DNA of 27,350 bases from Lentisphaera sp. (GTDB lineage Bacteria; Verrucomicrobiota; Lentisphaeria; Victivallales; GWF2-50-93). Location: assembly GCA_020721745.1 (NCBI GenBank), contig DYMC01000006.1:1-27350 (forward strand), read 5' to 3'. The position numbers and the translations under genes were made by a program. Under the pieces are notes generated by a model. It ran no database searches. It was not told the origin of the DNA and saw only the letters and a list, made by a program, of their open reading frames with translations. Within the stretch, counting starts at the first letter, position 1, and each line of letters opens with the position of its first letter. Below, piece by piece: positions 13,987-22,374 of this stretch.

Positions 13987-15234
13987 ATGGATCGTAGAGT
14001 CGTCATAACAGGCATGGGCGCCATATCCTGCGTTGGCAACAGTGTCGCAAGCACGTGGGACGCTCTTGTGAACGGGAGATGCGGGATCGGCAAAGTATCC
14101 AGATTCGATGCATCGAGATACAAGACACAGGTGGCCGGAGAGGTCAAAAACTTCGACCCCTCGAAATACATGTCCGAAAAGGAGGCCCGCAGGCTGGATC
14201 TCTTCTGCCACTACGCCATAGCCGCCTCCGACGAGGCCATGGCGATGGCGGGCATCGCGAAGGATCTCTCCGGACTGGTTCCGGAGAGAGTCGGCGTCCT
14301 AGTCGGCAGCGGAATCGGCGGTCTCAAGACACTTGAGGACCAGAGCTCCCTTCTCCTTTCCCGCGGCCCCGAGAAAACCTCGCCGCTCCTGATTCCAATG
14401 ATGATAGGGGACATGGCCGCAGGCTCCATCTCGATGCGCTACGGCGCGAAAGGACCGAACTTCGGTATAGTGACGGCCTGCGCAACGGCATGCCATTCCA
14501 TAGGCGAGGCCTCCTGGATCATCAGGCGCGGCGACGCGGACGTGATGATATGCGGGGGCGCCGAGGCCACGATAGTGCCAATAGGCTTCGCGGGATTCTG
14601 CTCGATGAAGGCGATGAGCACAAGAAACTCCGAGCCGGAGAGGGCGAGCAGGCCTTTCGACGCCGAAAGAGACGGCTTCGTGATGTCCGAAGGATCCGGC
14701 ATCCTCATAATCGAGGACTACGATCATGCCAGGAAACGCGGTGCGAATATCGTCGCGGAGCTGGCCGGATACGGCGCGACGGCGGATGCATACCACATAA
14801 CTTCCCCGGCGCCAGATGGTTCCGGCGCTGCGAACGCCATAAGAACAGCCATGGGACATGCGAAACTCAATCCCGAGGACATATCCTACATCAACGCGCA
14901 CGGGACCAGCACTCAGCTTAACGACAAATACGAGACCATGTCCATAAAGAGAGTTTTCGGAGACAAGATCGGCGGTGTATCCATAAGCAGCACGAAGGGC
15001 ACCATGGGGCATTCTCTCGGCGCCGCCGGCGGAATAGAGACCATAGCATGCGCGATGGCGATCAAGACGGGGATAATCCCTCCCACAATCAACTACGAGA
15101 ACCCGGATCCGGAATGCGATCTGGACTGCACCCCAAACCAGGCCAGAACCCGTGAAGTCAGGACTGCGATAAACGTCAATCTCGGCTTTGGCGGCCACAA
15201 CGCGGCTGTTGTCTTGAAAAAATTGGACTTTTGA
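13987..15234 (+). CDS. fabF: 3-oxoacyl-[acyl-carrier-protein] synthase II
   Basis: FabF condenses malonyl-ACP with acyl-ACP in fatty-acid elongation. The 415-aa product (family about 412) has catalytic C165 in VTACATACHSIGEA, the first active-site His in NAHGTSTQLND, the second in KGTMGHSLGAAGG, and the C-terminal NLGFGGHNAAVV. The frame opens at 13915, but ATG 13987 follows AGGAGAGG at good spacing and gives the typical MDRRVVITGMGAIS start. It sits directly downstream of acpP and its attenuator. Confidence 0.96.
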   Translation: MDRRVVITGMGAISCVGNSVASTWDALVNGRCGIGKVSRFDASRYKTQVAGEVKNFDPSKYMSEKEARRLDLFCHYAIAASDEAMAMAGIAKDLSGLVPERVGVLVGSGIGGLKTLEDQSSLLLSRGPEKTSPLLIPMMIGDMAAGSISMRYGAKGPNFGIVTACATACHSIGEASWIIRRGDADVMICGGAEATIVPIGFAGFCSMKAMSTRNSEPERASRPFDAERDGFVMSEGSGILIIEDYDHARKRGANIVAELAGYGATADAYHITSPAPDGSGAANAIRTAMGHAKLNPEDISYINAHGTSTQLNDKYETMSIKRVFGDKIGGVSISSTKGTMGHSLGAAGGIETIACAMAIKTGIIPPTINYENPDPECDLDCTPNQARTREVRTAINVNLGFGGHNAAVVLKKLDF

Positions 15235-15251
15235 CCGGCAAATGCTATATT
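15223..15251 (+). promoter_or_regulatory. Predicted promoter for the LysM lipoprotein
   Basis: TTGGAC (15223-15228), a 17-bp spacer and TATATT (15246-15251), the latter preceded by TGC as an extended -10. It overlaps the last codons of fabF and starts transcription about 33 bases before the ATG. Confidence 0.65.
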
Positions 15252-15290
15252 GCCCGGAGTAATAAATAAACGACGATGGAGGTATCAGCC

Positions 15291-15722
15291 ATGAAGAGAA
15301 TTTTCCCGATGGTAGGAATCGCATTGGCATTCGTCATTTTGCAGGGTTGCGGCACAGCGGAGCTCGAAAGGACGCCATACGGACAGGACGAAGTCCGCTG
15401 GGAGGGCTTCATAAAGAGCAATTACACCGGCTGGGATTCTCCGCAGTCGGTTCCTCCCTCGGCCATGGACGAGCCGCTCTCCTCAGCCGACCTGCCGGCT
15501 CTGCCGCCACTGCCCGAAATCTCGACGGTTCCAGTCCCGCCTCCACCAGCCCCCGCAGAGACTTACACGGTCTCGAAAGGCGACACACTCTGGAGCATAT
15601 CGAAGAAGTTCTACGGAAAGGGCGGGAACTGGCAGGTCATTCTCGACGCAAACAAGGACAAACTGCCCGATCCCAACAAGCTAAAGGCCGGAACTGTCAT
15701 CAGCATCCCGCCTAAACCCTGA
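15291..15722 (+). CDS. LysM-domain lipoprotein
   Basis: The 143-aa product begins with a lipoprotein signal peptide: Lys-Arg, a hydrophobic core, and lipobox ILQGC with lipidation at C20. A Pro/Ser-rich linker (about 55-90, VPVPPPPAPAET) leads to a C-terminal LysM domain (about 91-138, YTVSKGDTLWSISKKFYG...LKAGTVISIP) that binds peptidoglycan glycan strands. It is probably an envelope protein tethering membrane to cell wall. ATG 15291 has GGAGG 8 bases upstream; the ATG at 15276 precedes the signal peptide and is less likely. It has its own strong promoter. Confidence 0.87.
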   Translation: MKRIFPMVGIALAFVILQGCGTAELERTPYGQDEVRWEGFIKSNYTGWDSPQSVPPSAMDEPLSSADLPALPPLPEISTVPVPPPPAPAETYTVSKGDTLWSISKKFYGKGGNWQVILDANKDKLPDPNKLKAGTVISIPPKP

Positions 15723-15737
15723 TGATTTCGGGGCGCA

Positions 15738-15920
15738 ATGGATCCTGCTGGTCTGATCCTGCGGGATGCATGGCTTGAAGAGGAAGTAAATATTCACCGG
15801 ACCCCCGTCATTCTTGAGACGTTGCAAAGCTTGCCCGCATCTCTCCACAGGAGGGCCGGCGAGCTCACGTCTTCAGTGAGTATTTACCCTTTGCGTTTTC
15901 CGGAGGTGGAGCTTCAGTGA
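15738..15920 (+). CDS. Possible small ORF upstream of phoH
   Basis: This 60-codon frame runs through the 194-bp gap before the PhoH-like gene, and its TGA overlaps the PhoH GTG as GTGA, the same stop-start style used through this operon. Against it: the ribosome-binding site is weak, codon use differs from the neighbours (CCT, GGT, AGT), there is no recognisable domain, and it contains an inverted repeat. It is most likely leader sequence, but it is listed because of the overlap. Confidence 0.2.
   Translation: MDPAGLILRDAWLEEEVNIHRTPVILETLQSLPASLHRRAGELTSSVSIYPLRFPEVELQ
15786..15887. repeat. Imperfect inverted repeat in the phoH leader
   Basis: GTAAATATTCAC (15786-15797) and GTGAGTATTTAC (15876-15887) are reverse complements at 11 of 12 positions, 78 bp apart. 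They could close a long leader structure, with the right arm 14 bases before the ribosome-binding site, or be binding sites for a dimeric regulator. Confidence 0.4.
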
Positions 15921-16921
15921 AAGAACATGCCTCAGCGACCAAACACGAGAGTGTTTTCGACGTGGGCGGGCCGGAGGCCCTGCAGTCTCTCCTGGCATCG
16001 AACGCAACGGCGAACTTGGCCTGCATCGAGAAGGCGTTCGGCGTCAGGATCAACTCGCGCGACTCCCGCATCAGGATAAGCAGCGGAGATCCCACCTCGC
16101 TCAGACGCGCGTCGGACTTCCTCAACGAACTTCTCGTGATAAGAAGCTCCATCAAGGGAGCTGTCGGCCAGGATATCTTCAACAGGCTGCTGAAGGCATT
16201 CACTTCCTCCGGGGCGTCCGAGATCAGGTCCTTCTTCGCGGAACGCATAAAGGTCGGCAGAAAAAAGGAGGAGATCATCCCGAGGACGCCACGCCAGCTG
16301 GAATACATGAGGAGCATACGCCAGAAGGACATCGTATTCGGGATAGGCCCGGCCGGGACGGGGAAGACATATCTGGCCATGGCGATGGCCGTCTCCGAAT
16401 TCCTGGCGGGAGGATTCTCCAGGATAATCCTCACCAGACCCGCGAGAGAGGCGGGGGAGAACCTCGGCTTTCTGCCGGGAACCCTGGAGGAGAAAATAAT
16501 GCCCTATCTCAGGCCCCTCTACGACGCCCTATACGACATGCTGGAGTTCGACGAGGTGGCCAGGCTGATGGAGAAGAGGATCGTAGAGGTCGCCCCCCTC
16601 GCTTTTATGCGCGGAAGGACGCTCAACCACTCATTCATCATCCTCGACGAGGCGCAGAACACCAGCAGGGAGCAGATGCTCATGTTTCTGACCAGGCTTG
16701 GGTTCGGTTCCAAATGCGTCATAACGGGAGACCCCAGCCAGACCGATCTGGAGAAGAACAAGGCCCCGGGATTGGCGGACGCTATCAAGACACTGGCGGA
16801 CGTGCCCGAAATCTCATTCGTCAAATTCTCCTCCAAAGATGTTGTCAGGCACCACCTCGTTGAGAAGATCATAGACGCATACAGCAGGGATGAAGAAATC
16901 CGCCACCGGTCGAAAAGATGA
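15917..16921 (+). CDS. PhoH-like ATPase (YbeZ type)
   Basis: A cytoplasmic P-loop ATPase, commonly next to ybeY and thought to act in RNA/ribosome processing. The 334-aa protein has an N-terminal KH-like segment (about 15-75, AFGVRINSRDSRIRISSGD), Walker A GPAGTGKT (144-151), the family motif LTRPAREAGENLGFLPG, Walker B LDEAQN and the sensor TGDPSQTDL. The start is GTG 15917, with GGAGGTGGAG just upstream. The stop (TGA 16919-16921) overlaps the next ATG. The order PhoH - HD protein - YbeY - CorC is widely conserved. Confidence 0.92.
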   Translation: MKEHASATKHESVFDVGGPEALQSLLASNATANLACIEKAFGVRINSRDSRIRISSGDPTSLRRASDFLNELLVIRSSIKGAVGQDIFNRLLKAFTSSGASEIRSFFAERIKVGRKKEEIIPRTPRQLEYMRSIRQKDIVFGIGPAGTGKTYLAMAMAVSEFLAGGFSRIILTRPAREAGENLGFLPGTLEEKIMPYLRPLYDALYDMLEFDEVARLMEKRIVEVAPLAFMRGRTLNHSFIILDEAQNTSREQMLMFLTRLGFGSKCVITGDPSQTDLEKNKAPGLADAIKTLADVPEISFVKFSSKDVVRHHLVEKIIDAYSRDEEIRHRSKR

Positions 16922-19209
16922 ACCCTTTGAGAAAAATACTCGGCCTGCCCGCCATCCGCGGAAACAACAAGCCGCGGACAGGCTCGCCAACCGAATTGAT
17001 AGACAAGATGGATTCCTCCGTCTCGCTGCGATGCTTCATACTCTTCGCAGTGTGGCTTGCATCCGCGGCCGCCATAGTCATGCCATTCAAAAACAGGACG
17101 GAAATACTCATCAAGAACCAGAGGGCGCCGTCAAGCATTTTCGCCGACTGCGATTTTTCATACACCGACGACAGGATGACGGAAATGGCAAGAAGACAGG
17201 CCGAGGAGGGGGAACCGGCCATTTTCAGGATAGACGCGCAGATATCGGAAAGCGTCATCGCAAGACTCAGAGATGCCTTCGAGAATGAAAAGACAAGGAA
17301 GGACAATCCCCCGGAACAGGACGGCAATCAACCGGCTCCCGGAAGCCAGACGCCCCCGCTCCAGTCCGACGAAGCCCTCGAATTGTTTCTCAAGGAAACG
17401 GGCTCCGTCCTCGACGACGGTGTAGTGAACGCGTCGGAAAAGGAATTGAGAAAGGGCGAACGGCTCAGGATAATGGACGACAAGCAGAGACTCAGAAAAA
17501 GCGTCCTCAGGATAGAATCGGTTCCAAGCCCGTCGGAGGCGGCCGAAGAGGCGGCCCTGCGAATCTCGCAGAAATATTCCCCGGAAAACAGAAGCAGAGT
17601 CCAGAACGCAGCCGCCATGCTCCTCGGGCGTATCATGACGGGAAACCTTGTCTACGACGAGGAGGAGACCCTGCGACGGCGCAGAGGCGCGGCGGAGCAG
17701 GTCGGGCCGGTCCGCATAGATATCAGGAAGGGGGAGATGCTGATGGAGAAGGACAAGGTTGTGGACGAGAGCACCCTGCGCAAATACGAGGCCTATGTGG
17801 CGGAGAAGGAAAGGCTGCTGGGCATGCGCAGATTCTGGAGGCAGACAATAGTGGGCTCCCTCCTTGCCGCCATACTCCTGGCTCTGGCCGGAACATACAT
17901 GTTCCATATACACCCCGATGTCGTCCGTAGCAACAAGCAGATAGGCATGATCGCGTCGGTGGCGGTCATAAACATAGCCCTCAACACCGCATCCCTCAGG
18001 CTCTTCTCCACATTGTCCCCCGTCCACAACCTGCCGCCGGAAATCGCGGCCACCATGCTTCCGCTGGCCGTCTCGTCGGTTATACTCTCGGTCCTGGCCG
18101 GCCTCAGAGTCGCTCTCTACACCGGCCTCTTCGTCTCTCTGGTAACCGCCATCCAGATGGACAACTCCTTCTTCGTGGTCCTCAACGGGATGATCATAAG
18201 CGTCGTCTCCGGCTTCGCCGTCCGCTTCGCGAAGAACTACCGCGACTATTTCATAAAGTGCCTGCTCGCCGTCGCCATCACGATGCCGGCTATGGATCTG
18301 CTTAGAATGGCCGGCATGGGGCGGCCACCGGACATGATGCTGAAATCCATGGCTGCGGGCCTGGCCGGCGGGGTCTTCATCGCCATTCTCTGCATAGGCC
18401 TGCTCTTCTTCGTGGAGACTGTCTTCAGGGCCTACTCGAACATGAGCCTGCTCGGATTCTGCGACTATAATCACCCGCTACTGAAGATGATGCAGATGGA
18501 GGCACCGGGAACCTACCACCACAGCCTCCTCGTGTCAACCCTGGCCGAACAGGCCGCAAGGGAGATCGGGGCAAACCCAATACAGGCAAGGGTCGGGGCG
18601 CTCTTCCACGACATAGGCAAAATATTCAAGCCCGAATACTTCACGGAGAACAACCTCGACGGACACAACATGCACGAGGATCTCAGCCCCAGGATGAGCT
18701 CGATAGTCATACTGAACCATGTGAAGGAAGGTGTCGAGCTTGCGCTCAAGCACAAGCTGCCGAAAATCGTCAGGGAATGCATAGAGCAGCACCACGGCAA
18801 AGACATGATTTCATTCTTCTTCAAGAGGGCGGTGGACAGCAGCAATGACGGCGGAGACTCCGTCCACGAGTGGGACTACAGATACCCGGGCCCGCTGCCC
18901 CGCTCCAAGGAGACCGCCATCGTGGCATTGGCGGACAGCGCCGAGGCCGCCTCCCGATCCCTCGAGAAGCCAACCCCGTCCAAGATAGATGCCATAGTAT
19001 GGGAAATCATGAGGAATAAGATACGCGACGGACAGCTCGACGACGCCGACATAACAATGAGAGAGCTCGCCACCATAAGAAAAAGCTTCACCAAAACAAT
19101 AACAACCATGATGCACGGGAGGATATCGTATCCAAAGGACAACAAACAAGACGAGGAAACTGATCTTTTCCAAGGGGCTCTGCACAAGGACACTAGGCAG
19201 ACGCAGTGA
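16918..19209 (+). CDS. pgpH: 7TM-HD phosphohydrolase, PgpH-type (likely cyclic-di-AMP phosphodiesterase)
   Basis: The 763-aa membrane protein has a first transmembrane helix (about 38-56), a large extracytoplasmic domain (about 60-300, charged, with a Pro/Gln-rich insert near 125-145), seven transmembrane segments (about 305-505), and a cytoplasmic HD domain. That domain shows HHSLLVSTLAEQAA, metal-binding FHDIGK, NHVKEGVELALKHKLP, EQHHGKD and ALADSAEAASRSLEKPT. PgpH homologues in Firmicutes hydrolyse c-di-AMP; the substrate here is inferred. ATG 16918 overlaps the PhoH stop as ATGA. The open frame of ybeY begins inside its 3' end. Confidence 0.9.
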   Translation: MNPLRKILGLPAIRGNNKPRTGSPTELIDKMDSSVSLRCFILFAVWLASAAAIVMPFKNRTEILIKNQRAPSSIFADCDFSYTDDRMTEMARRQAEEGEPAIFRIDAQISESVIARLRDAFENEKTRKDNPPEQDGNQPAPGSQTPPLQSDEALELFLKETGSVLDDGVVNASEKELRKGERLRIMDDKQRLRKSVLRIESVPSPSEAAEEAALRISQKYSPENRSRVQNAAAMLLGRIMTGNLVYDEEETLRRRRGAAEQVGPVRIDIRKGEMLMEKDKVVDESTLRKYEAYVAEKERLLGMRRFWRQTIVGSLLAAILLALAGTYMFHIHPDVVRSNKQIGMIASVAVINIALNTASLRLFSTLSPVHNLPPEIAATMLPLAVSSVILSVLAGLRVALYTGLFVSLVTAIQMDNSFFVVLNGMIISVVSGFAVRFAKNYRDYFIKCLLAVAITMPAMDLLRMAGMGRPPDMMLKSMAAGLAGGVFIAILCIGLLFFVETVFRAYSNMSLLGFCDYNHPLLKMMQMEAPGTYHHSLLVSTLAEQAAREIGANPIQARVGALFHDIGKIFKPEYFTENNLDGHNMHEDLSPRMSSIVILNHVKEGVELALKHKLPKIVRECIEQHHGKDMISFFFKRAVDSSNDGGDSVHEWDYRYPGPLPRSKETAIVALADSAEAASRSLEKPTPSKIDAIVWEIMRNKIRDGQLDDADITMRELATIRKSFTKTITTMMHGRISYPKDNKQDEETDLFQGALHKDTRQTQ

Positions 19210-19255
19210 GCCGCTCTTCAGGAAATGCTGCGCGCTGGCCGTCGAGATCGCAGGA

Positions 19256-19621
19256 GTGCCGGGAACGGGGCCGGTCCAGGTCTCCTTCGCCACCAGAAGC
19301 CAGATGAGACGGATAAAGAGACAGTTCTGGGGAATAGATGCCGACACCGACGTGGTCTCGTTCGGATATCCCGACCGGAACGGGGGGCTGTCCGCCGAGA
19401 TAATCCTATGCCCCGGCGTGGCCCGGGACCGGGCTCCGGAATTCGGCAACAGTTTCTTCAGGGAGCTCCTGCTCTACGCCGTCCACGGCATCCTCCACGT
19501 CTGCGGGGAGGATGACTCGGACGAAAGGGAATCGAGGAGAATGAGAAGACGCGAGACGCAAATAATGAAGGCCATCGAATCCAGACTGGGCGCATTCGAA
19601 GTGCATGGGGACATCCGATGA
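19256..19621 (+). CDS. ybeY: Endoribonuclease YbeY
   Basis: YbeY is a metal-dependent RNase for 16S rRNA 3'-end maturation and ribosome quality control. The sequence shows DTDVVSFGYPD and the metal motif HGILHVCGEDD, where the usual third His is Asp, a change I recall in some other phyla. Start choice is difficult. GTG 19256 is the first conventional start but gives only 121 aa with a purine run touching it. In-frame coding that looks like the missing N-terminal strand and helix (RKCCALAVEIAGVPGTG) continues upstream, open back to 19112 with no ATG/GTG/TTG. A CTG at 19160 would give 153 aa, the normal size. The stop overlaps the next ATG. Confidence 0.82.
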   Translation: MPGTGPVQVSFATRSQMRRIKRQFWGIDADTDVVSFGYPDRNGGLSAEIILCPGVARDRAPEFGNSFFRELLLYAVHGILHVCGEDDSDERESRRMRRRETQIMKAIESRLGAFEVHGDIR

Positions 19622-20880
19622 ATGGCATATTCGAATTCAGCGCCGTCCTCGTTGTCTTCCTCTGGAGCGTGTCCGTCTGGAGCGCACTGCTCTCGCTAAG
19701 CCCGGGAAGGACGAGAAAAGTCGAGGAACTCGACAGAAACCTTGCCGCGTCCCTCGAAAAATGGCTCGAACTCAGGAGGGAGCACGAGATAATACTCCGC
19801 TTCATCATATTCTTCACCGCAGGCGTGATAACCGTGCATGGATTCATGTTCTACAGGGGAATATTCGAGCATTCCTCCCCCTATCTAATAGCGCTTCTGT
19901 CGTCGGCATCCACCTTCCTGCTCCTGCTCGCAACCGAAATATCCGCGGGAACTCTAGGATACTTCATGGATCTCGCCGTCCTCAGAATCAGCATGCCCAT
20001 CCTCTCGATCCTGCGCGGCAGCCTCTTCCTCCCGGTAGTCGCAAGCGTCATGGCTGTCAGACGCGGGATAGACAGCCTGAAGAACTCCTCGGACAGCGCA
20101 AGCAGGATCGTCAGCGCGGAGGACGAGATACTCTCCCTCGTGGAAAGCGGCGGAAATCCCGGACAGGACATCGAGGAGTCCGAAAAAAAGATGATAAAGG
20201 GCGTCTTCAACCTCGACGACAAGCTCACAAGGGAGATCATGACCCCGCGAGTGGACATACTCGCAATCCCGTCCTCCACAGACACCATGGAGGCAAGGCG
20301 CAAAATCATCGAGACCGGACACAGCAGGATGCCAGTCTACGACGGCAGTGTGGACAGGATCGCCGGAATCCTCTACGCCAAGGATCTTCTGGACGAAAAG
20401 GCTATGGCAGGGAAAAAAGCGCTGGACCTGGCCAGACCTCCCCTCTTCGTCCCGGAAAACAAAAGCGTCATGGAGCTCCTCGAGGACTTCAAGCGCAAGT
20501 CCAACCACTTCGCAGTTGTGGTGGACGAATACGGAGGAACGGCAGGAATAGTCACCTTCGAGGACGTAATCGAACAGATCGTCGGAGAAATCGGGGACGA
20601 ATACGACACTCAGGAGGACATCCTCCCGGACAACACACGCCTCCCGGACGGCTCCGTGCTCTTCGACGGAAGGGCGCTCATATCGGAGGCAAACGCCATG
20701 CTTGACGCAAACATCGAGGAATACGACGGAATAGACACTGTCGGAGGGCACATATCGGCAAAACTAGGAAGAATCCCGGAGCAGGGAGAGAAATTCGACT
20801 TGAATAATTCCCTGCAGGCCACAATATTGAAGGCCGACAAAAGAAAAATTCTCAGGCTCAAGATAAGCAGGAAGCAATGA
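19618..20880 (+). CDS. CorC/HlyC-family CBS-domain membrane protein
   Basis: This 420-aa protein has an N-terminal membrane region (helices about 7-27, 57-78, 86-110, 120-145) in the place of the DUF21/CNNM domain but divergent in sequence. It is followed by MTPRVDILAI and a CBS pair (about 205-320, with HSRMPVYDGSVDRIAGILYAKD and FAVVVDEYGGTAGIVTFEDV) and a C-terminal CorC_HlyC domain (EYDGIDTVGGHI...). Such proteins are linked to Mg/Co efflux. ATG 19618 overlaps the ybeY stop (ATGA) and its own stop overlaps the next ATG, so translation is coupled. Confidence 0.88.
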   Translation: MNGIFEFSAVLVVFLWSVSVWSALLSLSPGRTRKVEELDRNLAASLEKWLELRREHEIILRFIIFFTAGVITVHGFMFYRGIFEHSSPYLIALLSSASTFLLLLATEISAGTLGYFMDLAVLRISMPILSILRGSLFLPVVASVMAVRRGIDSLKNSSDSASRIVSAEDEILSLVESGGNPGQDIEESEKKMIKGVFNLDDKLTREIMTPRVDILAIPSSTDTMEARRKIIETGHSRMPVYDGSVDRIAGILYAKDLLDEKAMAGKKALDLARPPLFVPENKSVMELLEDFKRKSNHFAVVVDEYGGTAGIVTFEDVIEQIVGEIGDEYDTQEDILPDNTRLPDGSVLFDGRALISEANAMLDANIEEYDGIDTVGGHISAKLGRIPEQGEKFDLNNSLQATILKADKRKILRLKISRKQ

Positions 20881-21608
20881 ACCAGACCGAAAACATCGAA
20901 GAGGACAAGTCCAGCTTCAAGGACATCCGAAACAAGATAATCACGGGCATATTCGTACTCATACCAGTGGGCGTGACCACCTGGATCAGCATCATCGTGT
21001 TCGTCTTCGTCACCAACTGGGCCAAGACTATCATAGACACCACTCCAATCCCGGACACCTACAAGAGTTCCAACGCCTTCATCTTCATGGTCCGCTTCCT
21101 CTCCCTCTTCATCCTGCTGGCCTTCCTATACTCTGTCGGGCACATCGCCAAATACGCCGCAGGGAAGAAGATGATTTCCTTCGCCGACAGGCTCATGATG
21201 AACGTCCCCATGCTCAAGACGGTCTACTCGACCATATCACAGATAATGGACACCATCAAGTCCAGCAAGGCCGGTATGTTTTCCAAGGCCGTGATGTTCG
21301 AATACCCCAGAAAAGGAATATACTCCATAGGATTCGTCACAAGCATGGATGTCCCGGACAGAATCTCGTCCAGGACAGGAAAAAACGTGATATCCGTCTT
21401 CCTGCCCACCACGCCAAATCCAACATCCGGGTTCTTCCTCCTCGTCCCGAAAGAGGACTGCATCTTCCTCGACATAGGCATTGACGACGCCATGAAGATC
21501 GTCATAAGCGGCGGCGCCCTGCAGCCGAAAAACCTGCTGGCATCCACAAAACCGAAAACAACAAACGGAGAGAACAATGGACAAAGTATCCCTGCCAATA
21601 ACCCTTGA
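20877..21608 (+). CDS. DUF502 family membrane protein
   Basis: This 243-aa protein matches the DUF502 pattern: N-terminal ITGIFVLIPVGVTTWISIIV helix (about 22-47), a second helix (about 73-92), then NVPMLKTVYSTISQIMDTI, VMFEYPRKGIYSIGFVT, and VFLPTTPNPTSGFFLLVP. The function of the family is unknown; it sits in the inner membrane. A short polar Asn/Thr-rich tail follows. ATG 20877 overlaps the CorC-like stop. Its 3' end overlaps the exonuclease gene by 32 bp. Confidence 0.85.
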   Translation: MNQTENIEEDKSSFKDIRNKIITGIFVLIPVGVTTWISIIVFVFVTNWAKTIIDTTPIPDTYKSSNAFIFMVRFLSLFILLAFLYSVGHIAKYAAGKKMISFADRLMMNVPMLKTVYSTISQIMDTIKSSKAGMFSKAVMFEYPRKGIYSIGFVTSMDVPDRISSRTGKNVISVFLPTTPNPTSGFFLLVPKEDCIFLDIGIDDAMKIVISGGALQPKNLLASTKPKTTNGENNGQSIPANNP

Positions 21609-22374
21609 GAGAGACATAGTCTTCTTCGACCTAGAGACCACGGGAAAAAGCGCATACAACGACAGGATTGTCGAGATTTCCGCCGCAAAAATAAGCCCCG
21701 ATGGCTCCATGGAGGTGAAGACCAGGCGTGTGAATCCGGGCATCCCCATCCCGGCGGCGGCCACCGCGATACACGGCATACGCAACGAGGATGTCGCAAA
21801 CGAGCCGCCGTTCAAGGCCATGGCCACATCCCTCTTCAAGTTCTTCGAGAACTGCGACATCGGCGGATACAACGCGGTCCGCTTCGACATACCTGTCCTG
21901 ATCGAGGAGTTCAAAAGGGCCGGAATATCGTCATTCTCATTGGAGGGAAGAAGAATTATAGATCCCCAGATCATCTTCCACAAAATGGAGCCCAGGGACC
22001 TCGGCGCAGCCCTCAAGTTCTACTGCGGAAGGCAACTAGAGGGCGCGCATGGCGCCGAGGCCGACATACGCGCAACCGTGGACGTGTTCATAGGACAGCT
22101 TGGAAGATATCCAGACCTGCCCAGGACCCTCGACGAAATCGCCAAGTTCTGCTCCTACAGGGACGAAAGCTGGATAGATGCCGAAGGGAAATTCGCATGG
22201 ATTGACGACGAGGCCGCAGTGAACTTCGGCAAGAAGCAGGGGACACTTCTCAGGAAGATTGCGCAGAACGAACCCGACTTCCTCAAATGGATGACCAACG
22301 CATCCTTCTCCGACGAAGTCAAGAGGATCGCAAAAGACGCGATAATTGGAAAATTCCCACAGAGGAAAAAATGA
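21577..22374 (+). CDS. DnaQ-like DEDD 3'-5' exonuclease
   Basis: The 265-aa protein has the DEDDh exonuclease motifs: Exo I FFDLETTG (D18, E20), then ATAIHGI, Exo II GYNAVRFDIPVL and Exo III HGAEADIRAT. This is the DNA polymerase III epsilon/RNase T fold, consistent with proofreading or DNA/RNA trimming. After the nuclease domain (about 1-175) an extra C-terminal domain of about 90 residues (FCSYRDESWIDAEGKFAWIDDEAAVNFGKKQG...FLKWM) resembles the extension often found on standalone exonucleases. ATG 21577 has GGAGA 5-6 bases upstream. The stop overlaps the next ATG (ATGA). Confidence 0.88.
   Translation: MDKVSLPITLERDIVFFDLETTGKSAYNDRIVEISAAKISPDGSMEVKTRRVNPGIPIPAAATAIHGIRNEDVANEPPFKAMATSLFKFFENCDIGGYNAVRFDIPVLIEEFKRAGISSFSLEGRRIIDPQIIFHKMEPRDLGAALKFYCGRQLEGAHGAEADIRATVDVFIGQLGRYPDLPRTLDEIAKFCSYRDESWIDAEGKFAWIDDEAAVNFGKKQGTLLRKIAQNEPDFLKWMTNASFSDEVKRIAKDAIIGKFPQRKK

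Noticed and set aside
17158..18474. 438-codon frame on the minus strand
   Set aside because: Antisense to the PgpH-type gene, which has clear domains; the His/Asp/Glu-rich translation is typical of a shadow.
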